NCBI GenBank assembly: GCA_014879545.1 | Contig: JACSRV010000075.1 | Location: forward strand, 1 to 32,468 | Direction: 5' to 3' | Origin: Chitinophagaceae bacterium | GTDB lineage: Bacteria; Bacteroidota; Bacteroidia; Chitinophagales; Chitinophagaceae | DNA: 32,468 nucleotides | Shown here: piece by piece, positions 17,828 through 26,570 of the stretch | Position numbering within the stretch: position 1 is the first letter of the stretch | Layout: each line of letters starts with the position of its first letter | Notes under the pieces: model-generated | What the model saw: only the letters and a program-made list of their open reading frames with translations | Told to the model about the DNA's origin: nothing | Database searches by the model: none | Program-made: the position numbers and the translations under genes

Positions 17828-18133
17828 TTCTTTTTTACCGCTATCTACGCAGGGGTTCTCGATGTGACCATCACTTATTTGCACATTCGTATTCTTATTG
17901 CCTGTGTTTTTATTGGTTGCTACATTTCATCACTACTGGCATTCAGAACGTGCGCTAATCGGAAACTGTAAATGATTGATTCCTTTTGAACGATGGGAAG
18001 AAAGAAGAATTCCCCGCGAAATCCTCTCGGTTAACAGGCATTCGGGGTGTTAAAGAATGTCCCGTAAGTGGGTCAATAAACGTTTCGGTCAGACAAGACA
18101 AACGGCTCCTTTTCTGCCGACGTCACACCAAAC

Positions 18134-19333
18134 TCAGGAAACAGATTTCCGCTTAAAAAATCGTTCATAACAATAGCCGGCCAGCTTCACACCCTTCATG
18201 TCCACATATTCAGCCATCAGGTAAGAAATCCCCATTACCGCTATTGAGGTAATGAGGAACACAACGCCAACGGCGGCATTATAACCCAAAGGACCGTACA
18301 GTTTCAGAAAAGCGAAACAACTGATGGACCCGATAATAAGGCAGTGCAGCAGATAAAGTGAGAACGAGATATGCCCCAGAAAGCGCAGCGGACGGGTACT
18401 GAAGAACGACTGCAGGCGTGGTGACAGGATCACTGAAAGGATCAACATATAACCCCCTATTATATGGAAGGTATTTTTGCCTGCCAGTACGATGCGTGGA
18501 AGTTTTTCAAATATGGAATTAGTATTATCATGCATGCTGTATGATCCCAGCACACAGCCACCCGCAAGAAGTAACGTTGTTACTACGATACGCACCGGAT
18601 TGCTCATTCTCAATGGTTTCTGTTCCAGATAGTTGAATGACATTCCCAGTATGAAACAGGTATATAGCGTCTTGCTGATGAACACCAGAGCCAATGCAGT
18701 AATGGCAAACGCTATTCCTTTGTTGCGGGTATTGTGCGTCAATGTCAGCACTGCGAACACAAGCATAGATCCATACAATTCTATCGACATGGTCCATAGT
18801 GTTGTGTCCAGCTTATTATTGCCATGGAACATGGTCTGGTAAACAAACGATTTCAAAAACACCGATGTCGCATTGCCAAAATTCCAGAAATCGCCCAGCC
18901 AGGGGCCTGAATGACTGATCACAGCAACCTCCCGGTTAAAATATCCACCGGTCAGCATCAGCAGATATGAGATCAATAGGGTGGTTCCAACCGGTATGAA
19001 CAATCTAAGGTATCTCTTCTGTGCCGATGAGATCACAATGTCAAGGTCGTTCTTCAGAAAGTACTTCCTGCTCAGCACATATCCGCTCAGAATGAAAAAG
19101 ATATGTACGCAGAAGCTGCCACAGGTCAGGAACCGCCAAACACTTTCGCCATACGTCAGTTCAAATCCGTTCAGGTGCGAGTCTGCTGCTATGTGCGTGT
19201 AGTATGCGGGATAAAATGCCAATCCGAAATGGTGAAAGAACACACACAAAGCGGCAAGCCCCCGGATACCATCCAGATAAAGTACTTTAGAGCCGCTGTT
19301 GCTTTGTTTTGTCATTTTGAAAGGTGGCTGCAA
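18134..19333 (-). CDS. Acyltransferase family 3 membrane protein
   Basis: YLDGIRGLAALCVFFHHFGLAF N-terminus; FILSGYVLSRKYF; multiple TM segments. Confidence 0.9.
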   Translation of the reverse strand: MQPPFKMTKQSNSGSKVLYLDGIRGLAALCVFFHHFGLAFYPAYYTHIAADSHLNGFELTYGESVWRFLTCGSFCVHIFFILSGYVLSRKYFLKNDLDIVISSAQKRYLRLFIPVGTTLLISYLLMLTGGYFNREVAVISHSGPWLGDFWNFGNATSVFLKSFVYQTMFHGNNKLDTTLWTMSIELYGSMLVFAVLTLTHNTRNKGIAFAITALALVFISKTLYTCFILGMSFNYLEQKPLRMSNPVRIVVTTLLLAGGCVLGSYSMHDNTNSIFEKLPRIVLAGKNTFHIIGGYMLILSVILSPRLQSFFSTRPLRFLGHISFSLYLLHCLIIGSISCFAFLKLYGPLGYNAAVGVVFLITSIAVMGISYLMAEYVDMKGVKLAGYCYERFFKRKSVS

Positions 19334-19426
19334 GGTATAAAAAGTCAGCAGTAATTTGTCTTAGTTCCCTGGTGTCACAGGCAATAATCTGCGGTCTATT
19401 TCGTTACTTTTAGTAGCTTGCCGCCT

Positions 19427-20062
19427 ATGAAGAGTTTATTGTGCCTTGTACTTATTACTGTTTCTCTTTCTCTGCACGCGCAGGACACTGCCGCACTCAA
19501 GTCGGCATCCTCGTTTCATAAAGGAGGCTACATGGTCACAGCCGGCCTAGGCTTCATGAATAGCTATCGTGATGAATACCGCGTTCCTCCTTCTTTCGAA
19601 AAAGGGAACATTACCGGTTTTTCGCCCATTTTTGTGCGCGGAGAGTACGCTGTGTCAAACCGCGTAAGTCTTGGTGCGACGTTCAATTACAGCATGCTTT
19701 ATTTCAACTCGTTCCGCCTTTATCCATCCTTCAATGGCCCCGTTAAGCGTTACACCGCCGATCAGTTCAGGGTATTTGGCGTAGGGCTTTCAGCATGGTA
19801 CCATTTCGACAAACTCTTAAATGTGCGCGGTCTCGATCCCTTTATCGGCATTGGCGCCAACATCAATAACGAGCGCCATACCGCGCTGCCCGAAGGCGAC
19901 AGTACCGCACGGTTTCGCACACATACGGTAACACCGCTCATTAAGGCCGGTGTGCGTTATTATCTGTCAGATAAAGTGAGTGTGTACGGTGACGCAGGAT
20001 TCGATAAATTCAGTATCGTCTCATTGGGCGTCACTTGCCGCTTCGATCGCCGTGCCAGGTAG
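19427..20062 (+). CDS. Outer-membrane beta-barrel protein
   Basis: Signal peptide MKSLLCLVLITVSLSLHAQ; amphipathic strands ending VSLGVTCRFDRRAR; ATG used instead of the upstream TTG. Confidence 0.7.
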   Translation: MKSLLCLVLITVSLSLHAQDTAALKSASSFHKGGYMVTAGLGFMNSYRDEYRVPPSFEKGNITGFSPIFVRGEYAVSNRVSLGATFNYSMLYFNSFRLYPSFNGPVKRYTADQFRVFGVGLSAWYHFDKLLNVRGLDPFIGIGANINNERHTALPEGDSTARFRTHTVTPLIKAGVRYYLSDKVSVYGDAGFDKFSIVSLGVTCRFDRRAR

Positions 20063-20117
20063 GTCACTGTTACCTCGTACTTTCCTTTCTGCATAGTACA
20101 ATGCAGCCCAAACTCAT

Positions 20118-20125
20118 TACCTTTG
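20118..20125 (+). promoter_or_regulatory. -7-like element TACCTTTG upstream of psd
   Basis: Matches TAnnTTTG, about 20 nt upstream of the ATG. Confidence 0.5.
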
Positions 20126-20145
20126 CGCCTACAACTGTATAGGTT

Positions 20146-20805
20146 ATGAGAATTCACCGCGAAGGGTACATGTATATACTCATTGCCACCATCCTGTGGT
20201 TTGCACTGGGATGGGCGGCAAACCATTTCATCCCCGATTCCCTTTTCTGGCTCACGGCGGCCATCACTTTTGTGCTTTTCCTGCTTTGGTTCTGGGTCGT
20301 TGCCTTCTTCCGCATGCCAATCCGCAATATGGTGCATGGCGAGACAAAGATCATTGCCCCTGCCGACGGCAAGGTGGTGGTGATAGAAGAAGCATTTGAG
20401 CCCGAATATTTCAAAGAAAAGAGGTTGCAGGTGTCCATTTTCATGTCGCCAATCAATGTCCACGTAAATCGTAACCCCGTTAGCGGCGTGGTCAAGTACA
20501 TGAAATACCACAAAGGGAAGTATCTGGTAGCCTGGCACCCCAAATCATCTACTGAGAATGAAAGGACCACCATCGTTCTTGGCAACGATAATGGCGATAT
20601 CCTCATGAGGCAGATCGCCGGTGCACTTGCCCGCCGCATTTGTTTCTACGTGAAGAAAGGTGATGTGGTGAGCCAGAATGAAGAGTTCGGGTTCATCAAG
20701 TTCGGCTCCCGCGTCGATCTTTTCCTGCCCCTCGGTACCCGGGTCGATGTCAAGATCGGAGATGTGGTGAAGGGTGGCGTTTCTGTAATTTCACATCATT
20801 GGTGA
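20146..20805 (+). CDS. psd: Phosphatidylserine decarboxylase family protein (short form)
   Basis: APADGKVVVIEEAF, IFMSPINVHVNRNPVSGVV, and GFIKFGSRVDLFLP with the Gly-Ser self-cleavage site. Confidence 0.92.
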   Translation: MRIHREGYMYILIATILWFALGWAANHFIPDSLFWLTAAITFVLFLLWFWVVAFFRMPIRNMVHGETKIIAPADGKVVVIEEAFEPEYFKEKRLQVSIFMSPINVHVNRNPVSGVVKYMKYHKGKYLVAWHPKSSTENERTTIVLGNDNGDILMRQIAGALARRICFYVKKGDVVSQNEEFGFIKFGSRVDLFLPLGTRVDVKIGDVVKGGVSVISHHW

Positions 20806-20836
20806 TCCTGGTCACGTTCCATATTCTGTAATTCCT

Positions 20837-20844
20837 TACTTTTG
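20837..20844 (+). promoter_or_regulatory. -7-like element TACTTTTG upstream of the Cys/Lys-rich mini-gene
   Basis: Matches TAnnTTTG, about 20 nt upstream of the ATG. Confidence 0.5.
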
Positions 20845-20864
20845 TACCTCAAAACCGAATAAAA

Positions 20865-21080
20865 ATGAAAAAAATAACATTGTTACTGGCTTCAGTGCTT
20901 ATGCTGGCTGGTGGTGCCATCGCTCAGGAAAAAGCATGCTGCAAGAAGAAAGGTGAAAAGTGCTCTAAAGAAGAAAAGGCTTGTTGCAAAAAAGGCGAAA
21001 AGAAATCTTGCCACAAAGACGAAGAGTCTAAAGAAGCAAAGAGCTCTAAAGAAACAAAAGAACTGAAAGAAACTAAGTAA
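20865..21080 (+). CDS. Secreted Cys/Lys/Glu-rich mini-protein (71 aa)
   Basis: Signal peptide MKKITLLLASVLMLAGGAIAQ; mature EKACCKKKGEKCSKEEKACCKKGEKKSCHKDEESKEAK...; own promoter motif and terminator. Confidence 0.75.
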   Translation: MKKITLLLASVLMLAGGAIAQEKACCKKKGEKCSKEEKACCKKGEKKSCHKDEESKEAKSSKETKELKETK

Positions 21081-21096
21081 TTTCATATCAGTACTT

Positions 21097-21134
21097 AATG
21101 AGAAAGTCCCCGCGCAAGCAGGGACTTTCTCATT
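21097..21134. terminator. Intrinsic terminator after the Cys/Lys-rich mini-gene
   Basis: 14-bp perfect stem AATGAGAAAGTCCC / GGGACTTTCTCATT followed by TT. Confidence 0.8.
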
Positions 21135-21164
21135 TTAGAGCAGTCGGGAGCAGTTTCCCTTTGC

Positions 21165-21614
21165 TTATATTTTATTTACGCGCTTTTCGTGGCGTCCGCC
21201 TTCAAAAGCCGTAGAAATAAATGTGTTCATCATTGCTTCGGCAGTGGCTAGATCCACAAATCTTGCCGGTATGCACAATACATTGGCATTGTTGTGCTGC
21301 CTTGCCAGCGATGCCAGCTCCACGTTCCAGCAAAGTGCCGCACGCACACCCTGGTGTTTGTTGGCTGTCATGCATACACCGTTTCCGCTTCCGCATATCA
21401 GTATCCCTACCGATGCCTTCCCTTCCTCCACCATGGCCGCAACCGGGTGCGCGTGGTCGGGATAGTCTGTGCTCTCGGTGTTGTTGGTGCCCTTGTCCGA
21501 TACCTGCCAGCCTGCAGCCGTCAACAGTGTTTTCAGCTGTTCCTTATACTCATATCCGGCGTGGTCACAGCCTATTGCCAATGGCAGATTCTTGTCAAAC
21601 GTAGTATTACTCAT
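21165..21614 (-). CDS. rpiB: Ribose 5-phosphate isomerase B
   Basis: LAIGCDHAGYEYKEQLK; YPDHAHPVAAMVEEGKASVGILICGSGNGVCMTANKHQGVRAALCWNVELASLARQHNNANVLCIPARF. Confidence 0.95.
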   Translation of the reverse strand: MSNTTFDKNLPLAIGCDHAGYEYKEQLKTLLTAAGWQVSDKGTNNTESTDYPDHAHPVAAMVEEGKASVGILICGSGNGVCMTANKHQGVRAALCWNVELASLARQHNNANVLCIPARFVDLATAEAMMNTFISTAFEGGRHEKRVNKI

Positions 21615-22503
21615 ATAGATCGTTGTCTTTTTGCATTGCTTCTTTCAGCCTTCTGGCTTTCAATGCCCGTGCGCTGATCAGAACAGATATCTCGAACAGC
21701 AGATATAAAGGTACAAATATCAGCAGGCAACTGAAAACGTCGGGCGGGGCTATCACCATCGCCACTATGAACAGGATCAGAAAGGCGTAGCGCCTCTTTT
21801 CTTTCAGGAATTTCGGAGTCAATATCCCTATCCTCGTCAGGAAGAACACGATCATCGGCAACTCGAACACCACCCCCAGCGCCAATATCATATTGCTCAT
21901 GGTGTCATAGTAGTTCTCTATCGTGATGACGTTCTCAAAAAGTGGGCTCAACTTGTAATTGCCGAAGAAATGTATGGTGTAGGGTGCCACAATGAAGTAG
22001 GCAAAACTCACGCCCATAAAAAACAGCAAGGAACACCAGAAAACTATGCCTCGCGCCATTTTCAGCTCGTTATCCTTCAGTGCCGGTCTTATGAACTTCC
22101 ACAATTCCCAAAGAATGAATGGAAATACAAGTATGAAGCCCATCACTACAGACACGGAAAGGCTCATCATGAACTGACCGGTGACGGCTGTGTTCTGGAA
22201 CCTCATATTGATGTCCTGCATGCAGAAAGCGTCAGAATGAAGCATACGCCCCAGTGCGCAAAATGCCCGGTAAGAAATAAACTCTTTATGTGCCGGGCCC
22301 ATTACCACTTTGTCAAATAGCCACTCCACCTTGGTGAAAACGACTATCGAACCGATAACTATCGCTATTGCGCTGCGCACAATATGCCACCTCAGTTCCT
22401 CGATATGATCGAGGAAGTTCATCTCACCCTTCGGATTATTGTTTTGTTTGGCCACTTCTTTGTTTATGCGCTTCCCCTGCCCGGGGTAGGTAACGGTGCG
22501 CAA
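21607..22503 (-). CDS. tatC: Sec-independent (Tat) protein translocase subunit TatC
   Basis: MNFLDHIEELRWHIVRSAIAI; multiple TM segments; FELPMIVFFLTRIGILTPKFLKEKRRYAFLILFIVAMVIAPPDVFSCLLIFVPLYLLFEISV. Confidence 0.95.
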   Translation of the reverse strand: MRTVTYPGQGKRINKEVAKQNNNPKGEMNFLDHIEELRWHIVRSAIAIVIGSIVVFTKVEWLFDKVVMGPAHKEFISYRAFCALGRMLHSDAFCMQDINMRFQNTAVTGQFMMSLSVSVVMGFILVFPFILWELWKFIRPALKDNELKMARGIVFWCSLLFFMGVSFAYFIVAPYTIHFFGNYKLSPLFENVITIENYYDTMSNMILALGVVFELPMIVFFLTRIGILTPKFLKEKRRYAFLILFIVAMVIAPPDVFSCLLIFVPLYLLFEISVLISARALKARRLKEAMQKDNDLYE

Positions 22504-22603
22504 AGTTATGGTTTATGTGCTTAGCCCGAATACCGCCGGCGCGAAAAGATATTTCCAATTTCCGTCCCGCCCGCTTTTTAACTTTTTAGGCGGTTCTTTT
22601 TAA

Positions 22604-22611
22604 TATCTTTG
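22604..22611 (+). promoter_or_regulatory. -7-like element TATCTTTG upstream of dxr
   Basis: Matches TAnnTTTG, about 19 nt upstream of the ATG. Confidence 0.5.
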
Positions 22612-22629
22612 GGAACTAATTTAAGGTGC

Positions 22630-23799
22630 ATGAAGCGTTTAGCGATTCTGGGGTCTACTGGTTCTATCGGCACACAGGCACTCGATGTGGTGGCTGCCAA
22701 CCCCGACAAGTTCAAAGTAGAGGTCCTCAGTGCGCATAGCAATAGTGCTCTGCTCATTGAGCAGGCACGCAAATTCCGTCCGGCAGCCGTGGTTGTTACC
22801 GACGAAAAGAAGGTGAAAGAGGTAAAAGACGCTCTTTTGATGCTTTCTATCAAGGTGCTCTCAGGCGATCAGGCATTGGCCGAGGTCGTTCAATGGGATT
22901 CCGTAGATGTCGTTCTTGGTGCTATCGTGGGCTTCGCAGGTCTTCGCTCCACCCTTGCTGCCGTAGAGGCCGGTAAGGTGATCGCTCTTGCCAATAAAGA
23001 GACGCTGGTAGTCGCCGGTGAGATAGTAATGCAGCGCGCTGCCGAAAAGAATGCAACAATCATTCCGGTAGACAGTGAACATTCTGCCATTTTTCAGTGT
23101 CTGGTAGGCGAAGATCCTGCAGCACTGGAAAAAGTCATCCTCACTGCGTCAGGTGGTCCGTTCCTTGGTCGCAAGCCCAATTACCTGGTCAACGTAAAAG
23201 CATCGCATGCGTTGCAGCACCCCAATTGGACTATGGGTGCCAAGATAACCATAGACAGCTCCACGCTTATGAATAAGGGCCTCGAAATGATCGAGGCTAA
23301 ATGGATGTTTAATCTGGCTAACGAACAGGTGGACGTTGTTGTGCATCCGCAGTCCATTATTCACAGCATGGTCCAGTTTACCGATGGTTCAGTGAAGTCG
23401 CAGATGGGGCTGCCCGATATGAAGTTGCCCATACAATATGCGCTCGGCTATCCGCAGCGTATTGCAAACAACTACAAACGGGTCGATTTCAAAGAATATT
23501 CAAAACTGACCTTCGAACCTGTTGACTATAAGACGTTCCGAAACCTCGAGATAGCGCGCAACGCTATGTTTAAGGGTGGGAACACGCCATGTGTCATGAA
23601 TGCAGCCAACGAAGTGGTGGTAAATGCGTTCCTGCACAACAAGGTAGGTTTCCTCGAAATGAGCGACATGATAGAAAAAACCATAGACAGCGTTTCCTTC
23701 ATAGAGCATCCTACATTGGAAGACTACATTTCCAGCGATATCGAAGCGCGTGAATATGCTGCAGCGTTTGTAAAGAAAAGCCAGTTGTCCATGTACTAA
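22630..23799 (+). CDS. dxr: 1-deoxy-D-xylulose-5-phosphate reductoisomerase
   Basis: MKRLAILGSTGSIGTQALDVV, ANKETLVVAGEIV, PVDSEHSAIFQCL, TASGGPFLGR; ATG at 22630 preferred over the TTG at 22609. Confidence 0.97.
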   Translation: MKRLAILGSTGSIGTQALDVVAANPDKFKVEVLSAHSNSALLIEQARKFRPAAVVVTDEKKVKEVKDALLMLSIKVLSGDQALAEVVQWDSVDVVLGAIVGFAGLRSTLAAVEAGKVIALANKETLVVAGEIVMQRAAEKNATIIPVDSEHSAIFQCLVGEDPAALEKVILTASGGPFLGRKPNYLVNVKASHALQHPNWTMGAKITIDSSTLMNKGLEMIEAKWMFNLANEQVDVVVHPQSIIHSMVQFTDGSVKSQMGLPDMKLPIQYALGYPQRIANNYKRVDFKEYSKLTFEPVDYKTFRNLEIARNAMFKGGNTPCVMNAANEVVVNAFLHNKVGFLEMSDMIEKTIDSVSFIEHPTLEDYISSDIEAREYAAAFVKKSQLSMY

Positions 23800-23874
23800 A
23801 TAAATACCCGCTCATAACTATTACAGTAATCAGATGGACCTTTCAGTGTCCCCAAACAATACCACAAGCCAATA

Positions 23875-25257
23875 ATGCATCTCGATACGCTTCTTTTAAT
23901 GTCCGGCACATCTGTAAAGGTGTTGCAATTGTTTGTAGCTCTTTCCTTGCTCATCGTCCTTCACGAATTCGGACACTTCTTTTTTGCGCGCCTGTTCAAA
24001 ACAAGGGTAGAGAAGTTCTACCTATTCTTCGATTTCCTTTTTCCGTTCTCGGGTCTGCTCAATTTCTCTTTGTTCAAAAAGACAAAGGGTGATACAGAAT
24101 ATGGTATCGGCTGGTTCCCACTGGGTGGTTATGTGAAGATCGCCGGCATGGTTGATGAGAGTATGGACAAAGAGCAGATGGCGCTCCCTCCGCAACCGTG
24201 GGAATACCGCAGCAAAAAGGCCTATCAGCGTTTGTTCATTATGCTTGGCGGCATCATTGTCAATGTGATTGTGGCTGTGCTCATCTATGTAGCTGTGTTC
24301 GGTATTTATGGCGAGGAATACCTTCCTGTGCAGAACGCTAAATACGGTATCATGGTCGACAGCACTGCCAAGGCATTGGGTCTGCACAATGGCGATAAGA
24401 TCGTTTCTGTTGACGGTGTCCCCGTTACCCGTTTCGAAAAGATAGTGAGCGCTGTAGTGCTCGATGAGGGAAAGTCTATTCAGGTAGAGCGCGACGGTCA
24501 GAAACTGGATGTTGCCGTAAAAGAAGGTACGATCCACTCTATCATTACAGGTGGTAAGGGCTCGTTTATCTCAGCGCGTGTACCCGTTGTTGTCGATGAG
24601 GTGGACAAAGGAACAGAAGCCGAGAAAATGGGAATGAAGCATGGCGATAGCATCATTGCTGTGAATGGTGTGCCCGCACCTTTCTACGATCAGTACGACA
24701 GTATCAAGCGGGCATTGGTAGGTCAGCCTATTGCGCTCACTGTTGTGCGCAATAATGCTCAGGTCATACTGTCAGGTAAGGTGCCTGAAAATAAAATTCT
24801 GGGCTTCCGGCCCATGGGTGATCTCTCCAGGTACTTTACATTCGAGCACATTCACTACAACCCCATTCAGGCCGTGGGTAAAGGGGTTATGTACACTGCC
24901 GATCAGTTTGCGAACTATGTAAGGCAGTTCAAAATGATCTTTACTTCAAAAGAGATAAAGGCCAATGAGAGCCTGGGTGGCATCATCAGTTTTGGTAAGA
25001 TATTCCCTGCCGAGTTCGACATGCAGAAGTTCCTCATGCTCACAGCATTTGTTTCTATCATTCTGGCATTCATGAACCTTCTTCCTATTCCGGGTCTAGA
25101 CGGTGGTTACGTGATCTTTCTGTTGTGGGAGATGATCACCGGCAAACAGGTAAGCGAGAAGGTGATGGAAAAGGCAACCACCGTGGGATTGGTGCTTTTG
25201 CTTACACTCATGGTGTACGCAAACGGCCTCGATATCTTCAGGTTATTCAGGCACTAA
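23875..25257 (+). CDS. rseP: RIP/site-2 metalloprotease RseP
   Basis: HEFGHFFFARL (HExxH), GWFPLGGYVKIAGMVDES, PDZ segments, MNLLPIPGLDGGYVIFLLWEMITGK. Confidence 0.95.
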   Translation: MHLDTLLLMSGTSVKVLQLFVALSLLIVLHEFGHFFFARLFKTRVEKFYLFFDFLFPFSGLLNFSLFKKTKGDTEYGIGWFPLGGYVKIAGMVDESMDKEQMALPPQPWEYRSKKAYQRLFIMLGGIIVNVIVAVLIYVAVFGIYGEEYLPVQNAKYGIMVDSTAKALGLHNGDKIVSVDGVPVTRFEKIVSAVVLDEGKSIQVERDGQKLDVAVKEGTIHSIITGGKGSFISARVPVVVDEVDKGTEAEKMGMKHGDSIIAVNGVPAPFYDQYDSIKRALVGQPIALTVVRNNAQVILSGKVPENKILGFRPMGDLSRYFTFEHIHYNPIQAVGKGVMYTADQFANYVRQFKMIFTSKEIKANESLGGIISFGKIFPAEFDMQKFLMLTAFVSIILAFMNLLPIPGLDGGYVIFLLWEMITGKQVSEKVMEKATTVGLVLLLTLMVYANGLDIFRLFRH

Positions 25258-25350
25258 TCGATAGAATTTCTGGTAGCAAGTGCTGAGCTGGCTTTTGTCA
25301 ACTCGGCACTTTTCATTTTCATGCACTTGCAAATTCACTATCTTGCATTT

Positions 25351-26499
25351 ATGCAATTACCACAGAAACATTCTGCCACGGGTACCACCATCTTCACAGT
25401 TATGAGTGCATTGGCGCAGAAGCATAATGCGATCAATCTGTCGCAGGGTTTCCCCGATTTCCATATAGATGAACGCCTGTCTAAGGCTTTGGGCGATGCC
25501 GCTGCAAGTGGGTTCAACCAATATGCACCAATGGCCGGATTACCTGTGTTGAAGCAGGAGATCGCCAATAGTTTCAGGCGAAGGTATGGTGTGCAGGTCG
25601 ATGCCGATTCCGAGATCACCGTTACTCCCGGCGCCACATACGCCATTTACACTGCATTCACTGCTATACTGTCGCCCGGCGATGAGGTAATCGTGTTGGA
25701 ACCGGCCTACGATAGCTACATTCCCAACATAGAAATGAACGGTGCGCATGCTGTTATTGTTCCGCTGTCTGCGCCCACGTTCAGTGTCGATTGGCAACGC
25801 GTTCAAGATGCCATCACGCCACGCACCAGATCCATCATTATCAACACACCACACAATCCCACAGGTGCCATCTGGACTTTGGACGATTGGGATCAGCTCG
25901 CAGCTATAGTCCGCAATACCGATATTATCATCCTGGCCGACGAGGTGTACGAACAACTTGTCTACGATGGCGCGCGCCACCACTCTGTTCTGGAGCACGA
26001 GGAGCTGAGGCAGCGTAGTTTTGCTCTCTATTCTTTCGGAAAGGTATATAACAATACAGGCTGGAAGATGGGCTTCTGCATCGCCCCTCAGGAGCTAACA
26101 CAGGCGTTCAGGCGCATCCATCAGTTTCTGTGTTTTACCGTCAATACGCCCGCACAGTATGCACTGGCTCAACACCTGGCTCACGATACCCGGCCTATTC
26201 ATGAGGTTATGCAACGCAAGCGCGACTACTTCCTCGAGCTCATGAAGGATACTCCGTTCACTATCCACGCGCCGGCCAGGGGAAGTTATTTTCAGGTAGC
26301 CGGCTACGAACGCATCAGCGACCTTCCCGACCGTGAATTCGCCGAATGGCTCACACGCGAATATGGTGTGGCTACCATTCCGGTAAGCGCGTTTTACAGC
26401 AACGGAAAAGACGATAAATTGATTCGTTTCTGTTTTGCCAAAAAGGAAGAAACACTGGCCGATGCTGTGGCAAGATTGGTGAAACTTCCTGCGCTTTGA
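25351..26499 (+). CDS. PLP-dependent class I/II aminotransferase (methionine aminotransferase-like)
   Basis: INLSQGFPDFHIDERL, TPGATYAIYTAF, NTPHNPTGAIW, LADEVYEQLVYDGARH, SFGKVYNNTGWKMGFC (PLP lysine). Confidence 0.93.
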   Translation: MQLPQKHSATGTTIFTVMSALAQKHNAINLSQGFPDFHIDERLSKALGDAAASGFNQYAPMAGLPVLKQEIANSFRRRYGVQVDADSEITVTPGATYAIYTAFTAILSPGDEVIVLEPAYDSYIPNIEMNGAHAVIVPLSAPTFSVDWQRVQDAITPRTRSIIINTPHNPTGAIWTLDDWDQLAAIVRNTDIIILADEVYEQLVYDGARHHSVLEHEELRQRSFALYSFGKVYNNTGWKMGFCIAPQELTQAFRRIHQFLCFTVNTPAQYALAQHLAHDTRPIHEVMQRKRDYFLELMKDTPFTIHAPARGSYFQVAGYERISDLPDREFAEWLTREYGVATIPVSAFYSNGKDDKLIRFCFAKKEETLADAVARLVKLPAL

Positions 26500-26522
26500 T
26501 CTTTCACTACTTTCATAAAGCG

Positions 26523-26552
26523 AAAAGCCCCGTTCTGAAGAACGGGGCTTTT
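26523..26552. terminator. Bidirectional intrinsic terminator between convergent genes
   Basis: AAAAGCCCCGTTC-TGAA-GAACGGGGCTTTT perfect 13-bp stem. Confidence 0.92.
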
Positions 26553-26570
26553 GTTTATCTGTTGTTTGAA

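Noticed and set aside
20154-20639. 161-aa minus-strand ORF inside psd
   Set aside because: Shadow ORF opposite a strongly supported gene.
21607-21614. tatC-rpiB 8-bp overlap as an unusual gene fusion
   Set aside because: Ordinary operon overlap; both proteins are complete.
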